Shown: positions 41,655 through 50,682, counted from the stretch's first letter. The stretch is 64,000 nucleotides of DNA from Dethiosulfovibrio peptidovorans DSM 11002 (GCF_000172975.1 NZ_ABTR02000001.1:2456501-2520500); one strand, 5' to 3'. Made by a program: numbers and translations. Notes: generated from the letters alone by a model not told the origin.

Positions 41655-42697
41655 GACCTGAAGATCTCCTCCAGGACGGACCATTGGGCCTTCACCGGCT
41701 CGATCGGAGAGATTCTGGATAGAAGGGCGTCCGGATCCTTGAGGCCGTTCCCCGTCAGGACCGTGACTATTCTTATGCCCTCGGGCAACTCGCCCCGTTC
41801 CTTCAGTTTCATCAGTCCCGCCACTCCGGCACAGGAAGCGGGCTCGGCGAAGATCCCATCCCTACCGGCCAAGAGCCTCTGGGCTTCTAGTATATCTTCG
41901 TCGTCCACCGCGAGAAAGGCTCCCCCGCTGTCGGATACGGCTTTTTTTGCTTTCTCCGCGTTTACCGGACGGCCTATCCTTATGGCGGTCGCCACGGTTT
42001 CCGGTTCGGGAAACTCCCGTCCCAATGCCAGAGGGGCCGAACCGGAAGCCTGAACTCCTACCATCCGGGGCAATCCGGAGCAGCGTCCCAAAGAGGAATA
42101 GTAATCGAAGCCTTCCCTGTAGGCGGAGATGTTTCCAGCGTTGCCCACAGGCAACACCAACCAGTCGGGCCGATCGCCCAGCTCGTCGCAGATCTCCCAG
42201 GAGGCGCTTCTCTGTCCCATAAGCCTATAAGGGTTGACCGAGTTGACTATCGCCATGCCCATCTCCTCCGCCCCTTTTCTTGCAAGGTCAAGAGCGACGT
42301 CGAAATTGTCCTCTATAGGTACTACCTTAGCTCCGTAGGCGATGGCCTGGGCGAGCTTGCCCATGGCCACGTTGCCGGAAGGTAGGACCACGAAGCAGGG
42401 GATACCTGCCCTGGCGGCGTAGGCAGCGGCGGAGGCGGAGGTGTTGCCTGTGGAGGCACAGACCACAGAACGGGCCCCTTCCTCCAGTGCCTTAGCCACC
42501 GCCAGGACCATCCCTCTGTCCTTGAAGGACCCGGTGGGGTTTAAACCGTCGAATTTAGCGTAAAGCTCGACGGAGAGCTCCCTACCGAGATTTATCAGAG
42601 GGATAAGCGGGGTGCTACCCTCGCAGAGAGACAGATCGGGAGTTCTGTCCGTTATAGGAAGATGTTCCCCGTATCTCCTTAAAATTCCCTGAGCCAT
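41651..42697 (-). CDS. thrC: Threonine synthase
   Basis: About 348 residues, the short ThrC class. EGSTPLIPL lies near the N-terminus. KFDGLNPTGSFKDRGM holds the PLP lysine, followed by ASTGNTSASAAAYAARAG and the PLP phosphate loop around PVGNAGNISAY. It converts phosphohomoserine to threonine. The ATG at 42697 is preceded by GAGGAGGT 7 bases upstream; the longer frame would start in the T-box terminator. Expression should depend on tRNA-Thr charging through the T-box leader. Confidence 0.95.
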   Translation of the reverse strand: MAQGILRRYGEHLPITDRTPDLSLCEGSTPLIPLINLGRELSVELYAKFDGLNPTGSFKDRGMVLAVAKALEEGARSVVCASTGNTSASAAAYAARAGIPCFVVLPSGNVAMGKLAQAIAYGAKVVPIEDNFDVALDLARKGAEEMGMAIVNSVNPYRLMGQRSASWEICDELGDRPDWLVLPVGNAGNISAYREGFDYYSSLGRCSGLPRMVGVQASGSAPLALGREFPEPETVATAIRIGRPVNAEKAKKAVSDSGGAFLAVDDEDILEAQRLLAGRDGIFAEPASCAGVAGLMKLKERGELPEGIRIVTVLTGNGLKDPDALLSRISPIEPVKAQWSVLEEIFRS

Positions 42698-42721
42698 GAA
42701 AAAGACCTCCTCTAGATAAAG

Positions 42722-42945
42722 TAAAACCGGACCCGATCGTCTCAACAGGCCCAATGCCTGGAGACGACCGAGTCCGGCCGCGGTTCCACTCCAGTTCCGG
42801 TAAAAACCGGCTCTCTAAAGAAGTACACAACAAGCTCCGAGGTGGTATTCCCGAAAGTCCTTGCCGGGAAGCCTTTCAGCCCACGAGCTTCCCTCTCTGA
42901 GACCGGTTTCGATCGGTACTGGCTCTCTTCATCGCTTTATTCCGA
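42722..42945 (-). promoter_or_regulatory. Threonine-specific T-box leader
   Basis: Reading the minus strand, stem I starts with GCGATGAAGAGAGCCAGTAC (AGTA motif). AGAGAGGGAAG and CTGAAAGGC follow in the distal part. GAATACCACC holds the specifier codon ACC (Thr) at 42846-42844. The T-box AGTGGAACCGCGG is at 42790-42778. A strong terminator follows (arms within 42727-42776, then TTTT at 42726-42723). Uncharged tRNA-Thr should pair with ACC and, through its 3' end, with the T-box, blocking the terminator so that thrC and the genes after it are transcribed. Confidence 0.93.
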
Positions 42946-42960
42946 TTTGATTGATAAAGT

Positions 42961-42989
42961 ACTTTACAGCAGCGACATAACTATGTCAA
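42961..42989 (-). promoter_or_regulatory. Promoter of the thr T-box transcript
   Basis: On the minus strand TTGACA (42989-42984), a 17-base spacer and TAAAGT (42966-42961) place the transcription start near 42954, just before T-box stem I. Confidence 0.75.
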
Positions 42990-43051
42990 GGACGGGACGC
43001 TCGACTTTATGGATCCAAAGAGACGGAGTAAATTAGGGGGTTTTCCCTATA

Positions 43052-43079
43052 TCGACATAAAGGGGGCCGATGCTATTAT
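43052..43079 (+). promoter_or_regulatory. Candidate promoter of a small RNA
   Basis: TCGACA at 43052-43057, a 16-base spacer and TATTAT at 43074-43079. No plus-strand protein gene follows, only the 80-base segment that ends in an intrinsic terminator. Confidence 0.45.
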
Positions 43080-43085
43080 GTAGTC

Positions 43086-43167
43086 GTCCGCAAGAAGCGG
43101 ACGTTTTGTGGAACCCTCCAAAATCCACCACCCCAGGCGATGGGATCCCCCCCATCGCCACTTTTTT
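43086..43167 (+). ncRNA. Candidate small RNA with C-rich linker
   Basis: From the predicted start near 43086 (43081-43091 region) a hairpin CGTCCGC-AAGAA-GCGGACG (43085-43103) is followed by a single-stranded, C-rich linker containing ACCCTCC and CCACCACCCC. Then comes a terminator, GGCGATGGG paired with CCCATCGCC (43136-43159) and a T-run at 43162-43167. The linker is complementary to Shine-Dalgarno sequences, a common design of trans-acting sRNAs. It lies between the divergent thr promoter and the surE 3' end. An alternative is that both hairpins are simply transcription terminators. Confidence 0.45.
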
Positions 43168-43173
43168 ATCCTC

Positions 43174-43965
43174 TCAATCCTCGGAAATCCTCGTCTTTTC
43201 CAAACCTCCGGACCTTAGAGTATCCAAGGTGCCATAATGGGTCATGTCCATGTGTATCGGGGTTATGGAGACGTAGCCGTGAGCCACCGCCCATACGTCG
43301 CTGCCCTCCACCAGATCGTCCTCCGGCTTACCGGCCACCCAATAGTAGGTGCGTCCGAAGGGATCCTGTAGTTTGGTGACCTTATCGGCGTAAACCCTGA
43401 CTCCCTTATGGGTAACCTTCAATCCCTTCATCATGGTCAGAGGCAGGTTCGGTACGTTTACGTTCAGAACTATATCGTCCGTCATGGGGTTGTGGGAAAG
43501 CCAATCGACCAGACGGACCACTACCGCCGCGGCAGCATCGTAATGGAGCTCTTCGTCTCCTCTAGAACAGTTCAGCGACACTGCCACCGATGGGTACCCC
43601 ATGATGGATCCCTCCATCGCGGCTGAGACCGTACCGGAATAGGTTATGTCGTCTCCCAGGTTGGGACCGTTGTTTATCCCGGATATGACTATGTCCGTGC
43701 CGGAGGATATCTCGTCCACCCCCAGTACCACGCAGTCCGAGGGGGTTCCGTCGCAGGCGTGGACGTCTAGATCATGGGGGTAAAGATCGCTGACCACAGA
43801 CCAGACCCTTAATGGTCTGGTCAGGGTTATGGCATGACCTACGGAACTTCTCTCTCTATCGGGAGCCACCACTGTCGCAAGGTGACCTCCGGCTTTAAGG
43901 GCCTTGGCCAGAGCCGCTATTCCAGGAGCGTACACTCCGTCATCGTTGGTAACGAATAATCTCAT
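43174..43965 (-). CDS. surE: 5'/3'-nucleotidase SurE
   Basis: A 263-residue metal-dependent phosphatase. The start MRLFVTNDDGVYAPGI has the metal-binding Asp-Asp. VVAPDRERSSVGHAIT, the conserved VISGINNGPNLGDDITYSGTV segment and the PSVAVSL strand complete the family pattern. SurE removes phosphate from nucleoside monophosphates and short polyphosphate. The gene is the last of the seven-gene minus-strand operon and starts 9 bases after the M50 protease gene. Confidence 0.95.
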   Translation of the reverse strand: MRLFVTNDDGVYAPGIAALAKALKAGGHLATVVAPDRERSSVGHAITLTRPLRVWSVVSDLYPHDLDVHACDGTPSDCVVLGVDEISSGTDIVISGINNGPNLGDDITYSGTVSAAMEGSIMGYPSVAVSLNCSRGDEELHYDAAAAVVVRLVDWLSHNPMTDDIVLNVNVPNLPLTMMKGLKVTHKGVRVYADKVTKLQDPFGRTYYWVAGKPEDDLVEGSDVWAVAHGYVSITPIHMDMTHYGTLDTLRSGGLEKTRISED

Positions 43966-43974
43966 AGATTCACC

Positions 43975-44577
43975 TCAAGCCAGTATAAGTCTCAGAAAAA
44001 GGTACATGACCGGGCGCATTATTGCCCCGACCACCCCGACTGCGATCAAAAGCAACAACACTATCATTCCGTACCTCTCAAGGTAGAACCAGCCCTTCAT
44101 CCAGGATCGGGGAATAAGAGGGTAAATCAATTTCGATCCGTCCAGAGGGGGGATGGGGATGAGGTTGAACACCGCAAGCCCTACGTTTACGTAGACCATC
44201 AGTATCATGACCCTTCCGAGAGCCGGGCTGGCCATGAAGGGACCGGGAAAGAAACGCAGTATCAGACCTACGACCAAAGCGGTGAAGATGTTCCCCGCCA
44301 CCCCTGCCACCGAGACCAACACCATGTCCCTCCTTGGCTTGCCGAAGTAACGTGGGTCGATGGGAACAGGCTTGGCCCATCCGAAATGGAACAACAGCAA
44401 CATTATGGCCCCTATGACGTCGAAGTGGGCCAAGGGGTTCAACGTAAGTCTGCCGGCGTCTCTGGCGGTGGGGTCTCCCAGCTGATAGGCCACCCAACCA
44501 TGGCAGAATTCGTGAAAGGATATGGCCCAGAGCACGGCAGGCAGGGTCAGAAGTATATCGGCGATTTGTCCAGACAT
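43975..44577 (-). CDS. Site-2-protease-family (M50) membrane metalloprotease
   Basis: A 200-residue polytopic membrane protein. HEFCHGW in the first membrane segment supplies the zinc-binding HExxH and its Glu. NLIPIPPLDG in a later segment gives the third ligand (Asp). Four or more hydrophobic spans are visible. This is the short group often called site-2 protease family without PDZ domain; substrates are unknown. It lies 4 bases after the pcnB-like gene and 9 before surE. Confidence 0.9.
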   Translation of the reverse strand: MSGQIADILLTLPAVLWAISFHEFCHGWVAYQLGDPTARDAGRLTLNPLAHFDVIGAIMLLLFHFGWAKPVPIDPRYFGKPRRDMVLVSVAGVAGNIFTALVVGLILRFFPGPFMASPALGRVMILMVYVNVGLAVFNLIPIPPLDGSKLIYPLIPRSWMKGWFYLERYGMIVLLLLIAVGVVGAIMRPVMYLFLRLILA

Positions 44578-44581
44578 ATGG

Positions 44582-47212
44582 TTATCTCCCTTCCATCTCT
44601 ACTTCTCTTTTAAAATTTCGAGTTACCCAGGCGATTTCATCGTCTCTGGTGTCGACAGCTCCGTCCAGCCTGGCCAGAAGCAGCGAGTCCAGGATTTTCC
44701 CAACGCGAGGTCCTTCCGAATATCCCATGGCCAATATGTCGCTTCCAGACAACATGGGCTTCACCTTGATCAGCCTGGTCAGATACAGCAGTATCCTTCT
44801 CCTGAAACGCCAACGGGCGGTGGAAAGAGCCCAGTAAAGGGCGACCACCGGAGAGACGTCCCTCAGAAAGGTCACTATTTCCGAGTTTTTTCTGGGAGAT
44901 CGACCTCCTATAGCTTCCTCCGCCCCTCCCAATCCGTCTATACTCATCCGAAGAAGAAATCTCTCCCTGGCACCCAGGTTCAATCTATCGGCGACCCTGG
45001 GCCACAGGTCGTCTGGTCCCTCTTGGAGCAAGGCGGCCAGAGGGGCTATCCATAGGTCGTCTCCCAGAGGGATCAACTCCTTGGCCATTCTGCCTCTCGC
45101 TACGGAGAGGCGACGCAGAGTTCTGGCTACCCTGTTGCCCAGGTGTATTCCCGGAAAGAGGGGCTCCCAGAGTCCCAGTTCGGCCATTCTCTTGACTATG
45201 GGCCACGGTCTGGGCTCCTTCAATGATATCTCCAGCTCCGATCTCAAACGAAACCCGGAGAGTCCGCCGAACAAGCCGCCTCTCACACAGTTTTTCATCG
45301 TTCTCAGAGCATTATCGTCCAGGTCAAAACCGAGCCTCTGCTCGAGTCTGACTCCTCTGAAGATCCTGGTCGGGTCCTCAACGAAGCTGAGGTTGTGCAG
45401 GGTTCTCAACTTACGGGACAGGATATCCCGCCTTCCGCCAAAGTAATCTATCAGGGTTCCCCAGGTCTCCCCTCCGATGGAGAGAGCCATGGCATTGACC
45501 GTGAAATCCCTCCTGTAGAGATCGTGTTTCAGTGAGTCGCTGGAGACGGTCGGCTGAGCCGTGGGGAATTCGTAAAACTCCCTCCTGGCAGTGGCGACGT
45601 CCACCTTTCTTCCGTCCGGAAAGGCAATCGTGCCGGTTTTGAAGCGACCATGAAGCGATACGTCGGCACCGTCTCTCTCCCAGGATTTTATGAAGCCGGT
45701 GGCGTCGCCTTCCACCACAACGTCAAGATCCGTGACGGGTCGATCGAGCAGTAGATCTCTCACGACACCTCCTACGACGTAGGCGGCCATTCCCATCTCG
45801 TGGGCCCTGCGGCCTATCGTTTTAAGCAGTTCTCTGTCGGAGCAGGAAAGCCCCTTGTCCAACAGACGTTCCATCGGCTCGGTCCAAGGGTAATCCGGGG
45901 CTATCTGCCTTTCCTCCATGGGCATAGATGCGGGATAGAGAGCCCTCAGAAGGTCGGTTCTGGTGACTATTCCTATCAGATCTCCGTTACGCACCACCGG
46001 CAGTCTGCCGATGTTGTGGGTTATCATGGATCGATGGGCTTCCTCTATGGAAGCCTGCGAGGAAACGGTTATGACCCCTTCCGTCATGAACTCTTCCACC
46101 ATGGCCTCTCCGTATCCGTGCAGCTGGGCCTTGTCCAGGTCCTTTCTGGTTATAAGACCTATCAGATCTCCACGCCTGGTAACGGGAAGAGCGGAGTGAC
46201 CGTAGCGAAGCATTATCCTGTAGGCGTCGTTCACAGAGCTGTCCTCGTCCACCGCCATGACGGGGCTGGTCATTATTCCCGACACGGTCATAACCGGGGT
46301 TATAAGCTCCTCCACCTGGTTTTCGAGAGACAGGAGAATCCTCTGAGGGCTCCTGTCGCTTACCGTAGCGGACGCGGCCTGGGGATGGCCTCCTCCTCCC
46401 AGAGGTTTAAGCAGAGATGATACATCGAGAACGTTCTGTCTGCTTCTGCCGACGACATAGGTACGCCCCTCCATCCTCACGGCGGACAGAACTACGTCGG
46501 CGCTGAAAAAATCACGAAGACGGTGGACGAAAAGGGACAGTCCCTCGACATAGCTATCGACCGCCGCCATGGTGAAGACAACCCTGGCACCGGCTATGTA
46601 CCTCTCCCAGGCGTTCTCCACCAGCTTATCCATCATCCTGCGTTCCGATGCGGAAAGGCCCATCTCAATGGCGGAGGGGATGAGGGTGAAATCCGCGCCG
46701 TATTCCCTCATGCGGCACATCATCTCGTAGTCCCGTTTGGTGGTTCCGCCGAATATGAGCCCCCCGGTATCCTCGTATATGCCAAGGGCGAAAAGGGTGG
46801 CCTCGTGGGGAGTCGGAGCTATTCCCCTGCGGAGCACCTCCTCGAGTATGAGGGTGACCGCCGCCCCCACAGGCTCTATCACCTTTTTGGATGCGTCTAT
46901 TTCGTCGGAACAGGGCGGATGGTGATCGTACACGTGGACGTCCACGTCCGTACGTCCCACCAGAGGGGCTAGGACGCCCAACCTCCGGATGGATCTGGTA
47001 TCAACGACTATAAGCTGGGTTACCTCGTCCATCCTGATTTTTCTTGGAGTCAGGACGGTCCATCGGTCTCGATGTCTTTTCAGGAAATCCCTGACGTTTC
47101 GTTCAGCCGATCCGGAAAAACACGGAACGCCGTCGGGATAGAGTTTCCCGGCGGCGATCATGCTGGCGAGTGAGTCGAAGTCGCTGCCGACGTGACTGGT
47201 GATAACCTTCAA
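44582..47212 (-). CDS. DHH/CBS/tRNA nucleotidyltransferase (A-adding or poly(A) polymerase type)
   Basis: An 876-residue multidomain protein. An N-terminal DHH phosphoesterase part shows SHVGSDFDSLASM, VVDTRS and VYDHHPP, followed by DHHA1-like GGGGHPQAAS. Two CBS domains are at roughly residues 310-440 (MTSPVMAVDED; FMTEGVITVSS). A class II nucleotidyltransferase head follows (VVGGVVRDLLLDRPVTDLDVVVEGD) with RRDFTVNAMAL and the RNA-binding helical domain. Such fusions are known from Aquifex, Thermotogae and Synergistetes, where one enzyme may add A and another CC to tRNA ends. The CBS pair suggests adenylate control. It overlaps coaE by 4 bases. Confidence 0.9.
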   Translation of the reverse strand: MKVITSHVGSDFDSLASMIAAGKLYPDGVPCFSGSAERNVRDFLKRHRDRWTVLTPRKIRMDEVTQLIVVDTRSIRRLGVLAPLVGRTDVDVHVYDHHPPCSDEIDASKKVIEPVGAAVTLILEEVLRRGIAPTPHEATLFALGIYEDTGGLIFGGTTKRDYEMMCRMREYGADFTLIPSAIEMGLSASERRMMDKLVENAWERYIAGARVVFTMAAVDSYVEGLSLFVHRLRDFFSADVVLSAVRMEGRTYVVGRSRQNVLDVSSLLKPLGGGGHPQAASATVSDRSPQRILLSLENQVEELITPVMTVSGIMTSPVMAVDEDSSVNDAYRIMLRYGHSALPVTRRGDLIGLITRKDLDKAQLHGYGEAMVEEFMTEGVITVSSQASIEEAHRSMITHNIGRLPVVRNGDLIGIVTRTDLLRALYPASMPMEERQIAPDYPWTEPMERLLDKGLSCSDRELLKTIGRRAHEMGMAAYVVGGVVRDLLLDRPVTDLDVVVEGDATGFIKSWERDGADVSLHGRFKTGTIAFPDGRKVDVATARREFYEFPTAQPTVSSDSLKHDLYRRDFTVNAMALSIGGETWGTLIDYFGGRRDILSRKLRTLHNLSFVEDPTRIFRGVRLEQRLGFDLDDNALRTMKNCVRGGLFGGLSGFRLRSELEISLKEPRPWPIVKRMAELGLWEPLFPGIHLGNRVARTLRRLSVARGRMAKELIPLGDDLWIAPLAALLQEGPDDLWPRVADRLNLGARERFLLRMSIDGLGGAEEAIGGRSPRKNSEIVTFLRDVSPVVALYWALSTARWRFRRRILLYLTRLIKVKPMLSGSDILAMGYSEGPRVGKILDSLLLARLDGAVDTRDDEIAWVTRNFKREVEMEGR

Positions 47213-48093
47213 AGACAGGCCTCGCAGAGAGCCTCTCTGAAAGACAGGCTGGCCCTTAGGACATCGGCTACGGCGAGAGGAGTCGGCTCCTTCTTTATGA
47301 TCTCCGAAGCCACTCGGGATATCTTCGGCACCAGAGGTGCCAAGGTGTAGAACTGAATCTCCCAGTTATCCGTGAGAAACTGGTCGTATCTGGAATAGGC
47401 CGTCTCCAGGGAGACCAGGTTGGCCTGGTAGGCCAGTTTTTTGCCGAGGATGCCCGATATAAGCTGTCTGGCCTGTTTTTTGAAGGCGCATTGGATCTTG
47501 ACCGTGCATATAGACGACATCCGAAGCATCTTCTCGCCGTGGGACTTCAGGATCTCCTTCAGTTCATCCAGGGATCCGTTGTTACTGATCACCAGATCCG
47601 CCATGGATTTTTTCTCCTCAGAGGAGGTGAGGAACCTCTCTCTCCTGTCCAACTCGTCTCCGTTCAGGCCTCTCAAGGAGTTTCTCGCAACCCTGTTTTC
47701 CGGAGACGCCGTCACGTAAAGAGTCATATCGCACCAATAGGGAACGTCGGACTCGAAAAGCAATGGGATCTCAACCACCACCCAGCCCCGTTCCGCCGAA
47801 AGCCCGGAGGCCATCTCTCTGCGGACCATGGGATGGATGAGTTGGCAAAGCCAACGATATTCCTTCTCTTCTCCGAAAAAACGCTCCGCAACTGCGGAGG
47901 GGGAGATTTTTCCGTCTTCGTTCAAGACGGAGTCGCCCCATCTGTCTCGGGCCGCGTCCACAAGCTCCCTTTGGTTCCAAAGCCTACGGACTATTTGATC
48001 CGCGTCTATGACCCTGGCACCCATGTTGCCCAAGATGGAGGCCACAGTGGACTTACCGGCGCCGATATCCCCGGTAATTCCCAAAACGAACAT
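47209..48093 (-). CDS. coaE: Dephospho-CoA kinase fused to a CutA-like domain
   Basis: A 294-residue protein, about 90 longer than usual CoaE. Residues 1-~195 are CoaE: GITGDIGAGKST (P-loop), VIDADQI, and VVVEIPLLFES. Residues ~196-294 resemble CutA1: CTVKIQCAFKK, ARQLISGILGKKLAYQANLV, LETAYSRYDQFLTDNWEIQF, then the C-terminal helix region. CutA trimers bind divalent metals, so the fusion might trimerise the kinase. The CutA-like part lacks the usual AAC motif (AYQ here), so metal binding is doubtful. It overlaps pcrA by 41 bases and the pcnB-like gene by 4. Confidence 0.85.
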   Translation of the reverse strand: MFVLGITGDIGAGKSTVASILGNMGARVIDADQIVRRLWNQRELVDAARDRWGDSVLNEDGKISPSAVAERFFGEEKEYRWLCQLIHPMVRREMASGLSAERGWVVVEIPLLFESDVPYWCDMTLYVTASPENRVARNSLRGLNGDELDRRERFLTSSEEKKSMADLVISNNGSLDELKEILKSHGEKMLRMSSICTVKIQCAFKKQARQLISGILGKKLAYQANLVSLETAYSRYDQFLTDNWEIQFYTLAPLVPKISRVASEIIKKEPTPLAVADVLRASLSFREALCEACL

Positions 48094-50023
48094 GATTAGG
48101 TCCCTCCCCTGCTCTGCTCTCTACGACCCGGTAGTTCTCGGGTATCTCCCATATGAATCGGGAAACGTCGTTATTCATCACGGAACCGAAAAGACGCCTA
48201 AACCGAGACGAGGTCAGATACAGCCTCTCTTCGGCTCTGGTCATTCCAACGTAACAAAGCCTTCGTTCCTCCTCCAGTTCGTCTCTTCCTCCGTCCAGGG
48301 ATCTTCCGTGAGGAAAGATTCCATCCTCCATGCCAACAATGAATACCACTGGAAATTCCAGTCCCTTGGCGGCGTGGAGAGAGGACAGGCTGATACCATC
48401 AGGTATGTCGTCTACCTCTTGGTCGGTATAAAGAGCGATCTCAGCCAGGACGTCCTCAAGGCTCTCGGACCCGGGAGATATGGAGGTAAGTTCCATGACG
48501 TTTTCCCTGCGTTCCTCGAATTGATCGGGGTACCCCTTCTCCAGATAGGATCCGTAACCTATAACGTCCATTATATACTCAACGGCACGGTTCAAATCGG
48601 AGCCTATGTCTATCAGCGATATCATATGCCGGGCCAGATCCCTTATGCCCTTATCGCCCTTTCCCCTGAGACCGCAACCTCCGTCCGCTATGCGACACCA
48701 GGTCGTCCTGGCTTCGGAGGCGTGGGTCGAGAGATAGGATTCCACCGACTCCAATCCCTTTGCACCCAGTCCTCTCGGGGGGACGTTGGCCACCCTCGCC
48801 AAAGCACTGGCGTCTCTGGGGTTCACTGCTAGACGAAGGTAGGAGATGGCGTCTTTTATCTCTTTTCTGTCGTAGAAAGCGGTGCCCTTGACGACTCTGT
48901 AAGGGAGTCCTCTTTTTACGAACTCCTGTTCGAAGTTTCTGCTAAGGGCGTTCATCCGGTAAAGCACCGCCATATCGGTATAACGGTATCCAAGGGACAG
49001 TAGCTCCTCGACCACGTCGGAAACGTAACGGGCCTCGGCACGCTCGTCCCCCAAGGTCACAACGTTTATAGGCTCTCCTCCGGAACGGGCTGTCCAGAGC
49101 CTCTTTTCCGGGCGGTTTACGTTGTTGCCTATCACGGAGTTGGCTGCGTCCAGTATGGTCTCGGTCGATCTGTAGTTCTGCTCCAGAAGGATCACCTTCG
49201 AGCCGGGAAAATGCCGTTCGAATCCAAGGATAACCGACATATCCGCCCCTCTCCATCCGTAGATCGACTGATCCGGGTCCCCTACAGCCATTACGTTAGG
49301 AGAGTCTCCGGCCAGAAGGCGAAGGAGAGCAAACTGGGGACGGTTCACGTCCTGGTATTCGTCCACCAGTATCCAGTCCAATCTATCCCTCTCTTTTTTC
49401 AGTATATCCCGATCGGTGGACATGAGATGAAGCGGCATGACGATGAGGTCGTCGAAATCGAAGGCTCCCTGTTCCTTCAGAGATTTGGTGTAGAGGCTGT
49501 AGAGCTCCGCCATATCCCCTTCCAGAATAGCTCCGTCCATGCTAACCGGATCCGAGCCGGTCTTGGCCTTGGATATACATTCCAGGACCCAGGACGGTTC
49601 CATCTGAGAGGTGTCCAACTTCATGGCCTTCATGGATTTTTTCACCAGGGAAAGCGAGTCGCCTCTGTCGAAGACCACGAAGTTTCGCCTGTATCCCCGA
49701 GCCTCCAAGGCGTCTCTGTTTCTGAAGAGCATCTGAAGCCCGAAGGAGTGAAAGGTGGAGATCTGACCGTAGGGGTATCCGCCGTCCAGCATGGCGTCTA
49801 CCCTGTCCTTCATCTCACGGGCGGCCTTGTTGGTGAAGGTAACGGCCAGGATCCGCCAGGGGGGAACCGACCGCTCCGCCACCAGCCAGGCCAGCTTGCT
49901 AGTCAGGACCCTGGTCTTGCCGCTTCCGGCTCCGGCCAAGACGAGAAGGGGGGTCCCCTCGTAGGAGACCGCCTCCCTCTGTCGAGGATTAAGACTCTCT
50001 AGGACAGGAGAGTCCTTCGTCAT
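48053..50023 (-). CDS. pcrA: UvrD/PcrA-family DNA helicase
   Basis: About 656 residues with all superfamily 1A helicase motifs: LNPRQREAV (Q motif), VLAGAGSGKTRVL (Walker A), ILAVTFTNKAA, LVDEYQDVNRPQ (Walker B), AVGDPDQSIYGWRGAD, LEQNYRSTETIL, SLHAAKGLEFPVVFI and YVGMTRAEERLYL. It acts in nucleotide excision repair and in clearing forks or transcripts. It is somewhat shorter than Bacillus PcrA (~730), lacking part of the C-terminal RNA-polymerase-binding tail. The ATG at 50023 gives an ATGA overlap with hypB. Confidence 0.94.
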   Translation of the reverse strand: MTKDSPVLESLNPRQREAVSYEGTPLLVLAGAGSGKTRVLTSKLAWLVAERSVPPWRILAVTFTNKAAREMKDRVDAMLDGGYPYGQISTFHSFGLQMLFRNRDALEARGYRRNFVVFDRGDSLSLVKKSMKAMKLDTSQMEPSWVLECISKAKTGSDPVSMDGAILEGDMAELYSLYTKSLKEQGAFDFDDLIVMPLHLMSTDRDILKKERDRLDWILVDEYQDVNRPQFALLRLLAGDSPNVMAVGDPDQSIYGWRGADMSVILGFERHFPGSKVILLEQNYRSTETILDAANSVIGNNVNRPEKRLWTARSGGEPINVVTLGDERAEARYVSDVVEELLSLGYRYTDMAVLYRMNALSRNFEQEFVKRGLPYRVVKGTAFYDRKEIKDAISYLRLAVNPRDASALARVANVPPRGLGAKGLESVESYLSTHASEARTTWCRIADGGCGLRGKGDKGIRDLARHMISLIDIGSDLNRAVEYIMDVIGYGSYLEKGYPDQFEERRENVMELTSISPGSESLEDVLAEIALYTDQEVDDIPDGISLSSLHAAKGLEFPVVFIVGMEDGIFPHGRSLDGGRDELEEERRLCYVGMTRAEERLYLTSSRFRRLFGSVMNNDVSRFIWEIPENYRVVESRAGEGPNHVRFGNYRGYRRR

Positions 50024-50682
50024 CCGTTCCTTTTCTCCTCTAGCCAGCCCCGGAGGATCCGGGACCATTCCTCCAGTCCCTCTCCCTTGACACAGGACAT
50101 ATCCAAACGCTTCGCCTTCGGGTTCAGCTTACCCACGTCCCCCCAATAGAGATCCAGGTCGAAAGGCACGTAGGGAAGCAGGTCCGTCTTGGTGAGGACC
50201 ACGGCGGAAGCCTCGGTGAAAAGCAGAGGGTACTTGAGGGGTTTGTCTGGTCCCTCCGGCACGGAGGAGATAGCAACCTTGTGATCCTCTCCTATGTCGA
50301 ACTCGGCGGGACACACCAGGTTACCCACGTTCTCGACGAAAATTATGTCCAGTTCGTCCAAAGGCAACTTATCTATGGTGGAGTCCACCCAGTTTGCCTC
50401 AAGATGACAACCTCCGTCGGTGTTTATCTGGATCGAGGGGACACCTGTGGCCTCGATCCTCTTGGCATCCCTGTCGGTGGCGACGTCGCCCTCTATTACT
50501 GCCGCTCTGAGGCCGTCCTTGCCCAGGGTTTTCTCCAGAAGGGTGGTCTTGCCGGAACCGGGAGAACCTATGAGATTGACCATGAGGATTCCCTTCTCCC
50601 TCAGACGATCCTTGATCTTCTGAGCGTAGCTGAGGTCCGCCGCCATAACCGCCTGTTGAACTTCTACTTTTTTCGTAGTCAT
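50020..50682 (-). CDS. hypB: Hydrogenase nickel incorporation GTPase HypB
   Basis: A 220-residue GTPase. The P-loop is LIGSPGSGKTTL, then EGDVATDRDAKRI, QINTDGGCHLE with metal-binding Cys-His, FVENVGNLVCPAEFDIGE and the guanine-specificity NKxD-like LTKTDLLPY. It has no His-rich nickel store at the N-terminus. It delivers nickel with HypA to [NiFe]-hydrogenase. The ATG overlaps the hypA stop by four bases. The remaining hyp genes and hydrogenase structural genes are not in this window. Confidence 0.95.
   Translation of the reverse strand: MTTKKVEVQQAVMAADLSYAQKIKDRLREKGILMVNLIGSPGSGKTTLLEKTLGKDGLRAAVIEGDVATDRDAKRIEATGVPSIQINTDGGCHLEANWVDSTIDKLPLDELDIIFVENVGNLVCPAEFDIGEDHKVAISSVPEGPDKPLKYPLLFTEASAVVLTKTDLLPYVPFDLDLYWGDVGKLNPKAKRLDMSCVKGEGLEEWSRILRGWLEEKRNG

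Noticed and set aside
43085-43107. tRNA or second T-box between thrC and surE
   Set aside because: No cloverleaf or T-box core is present; only two hairpins and a C-rich linker are seen.
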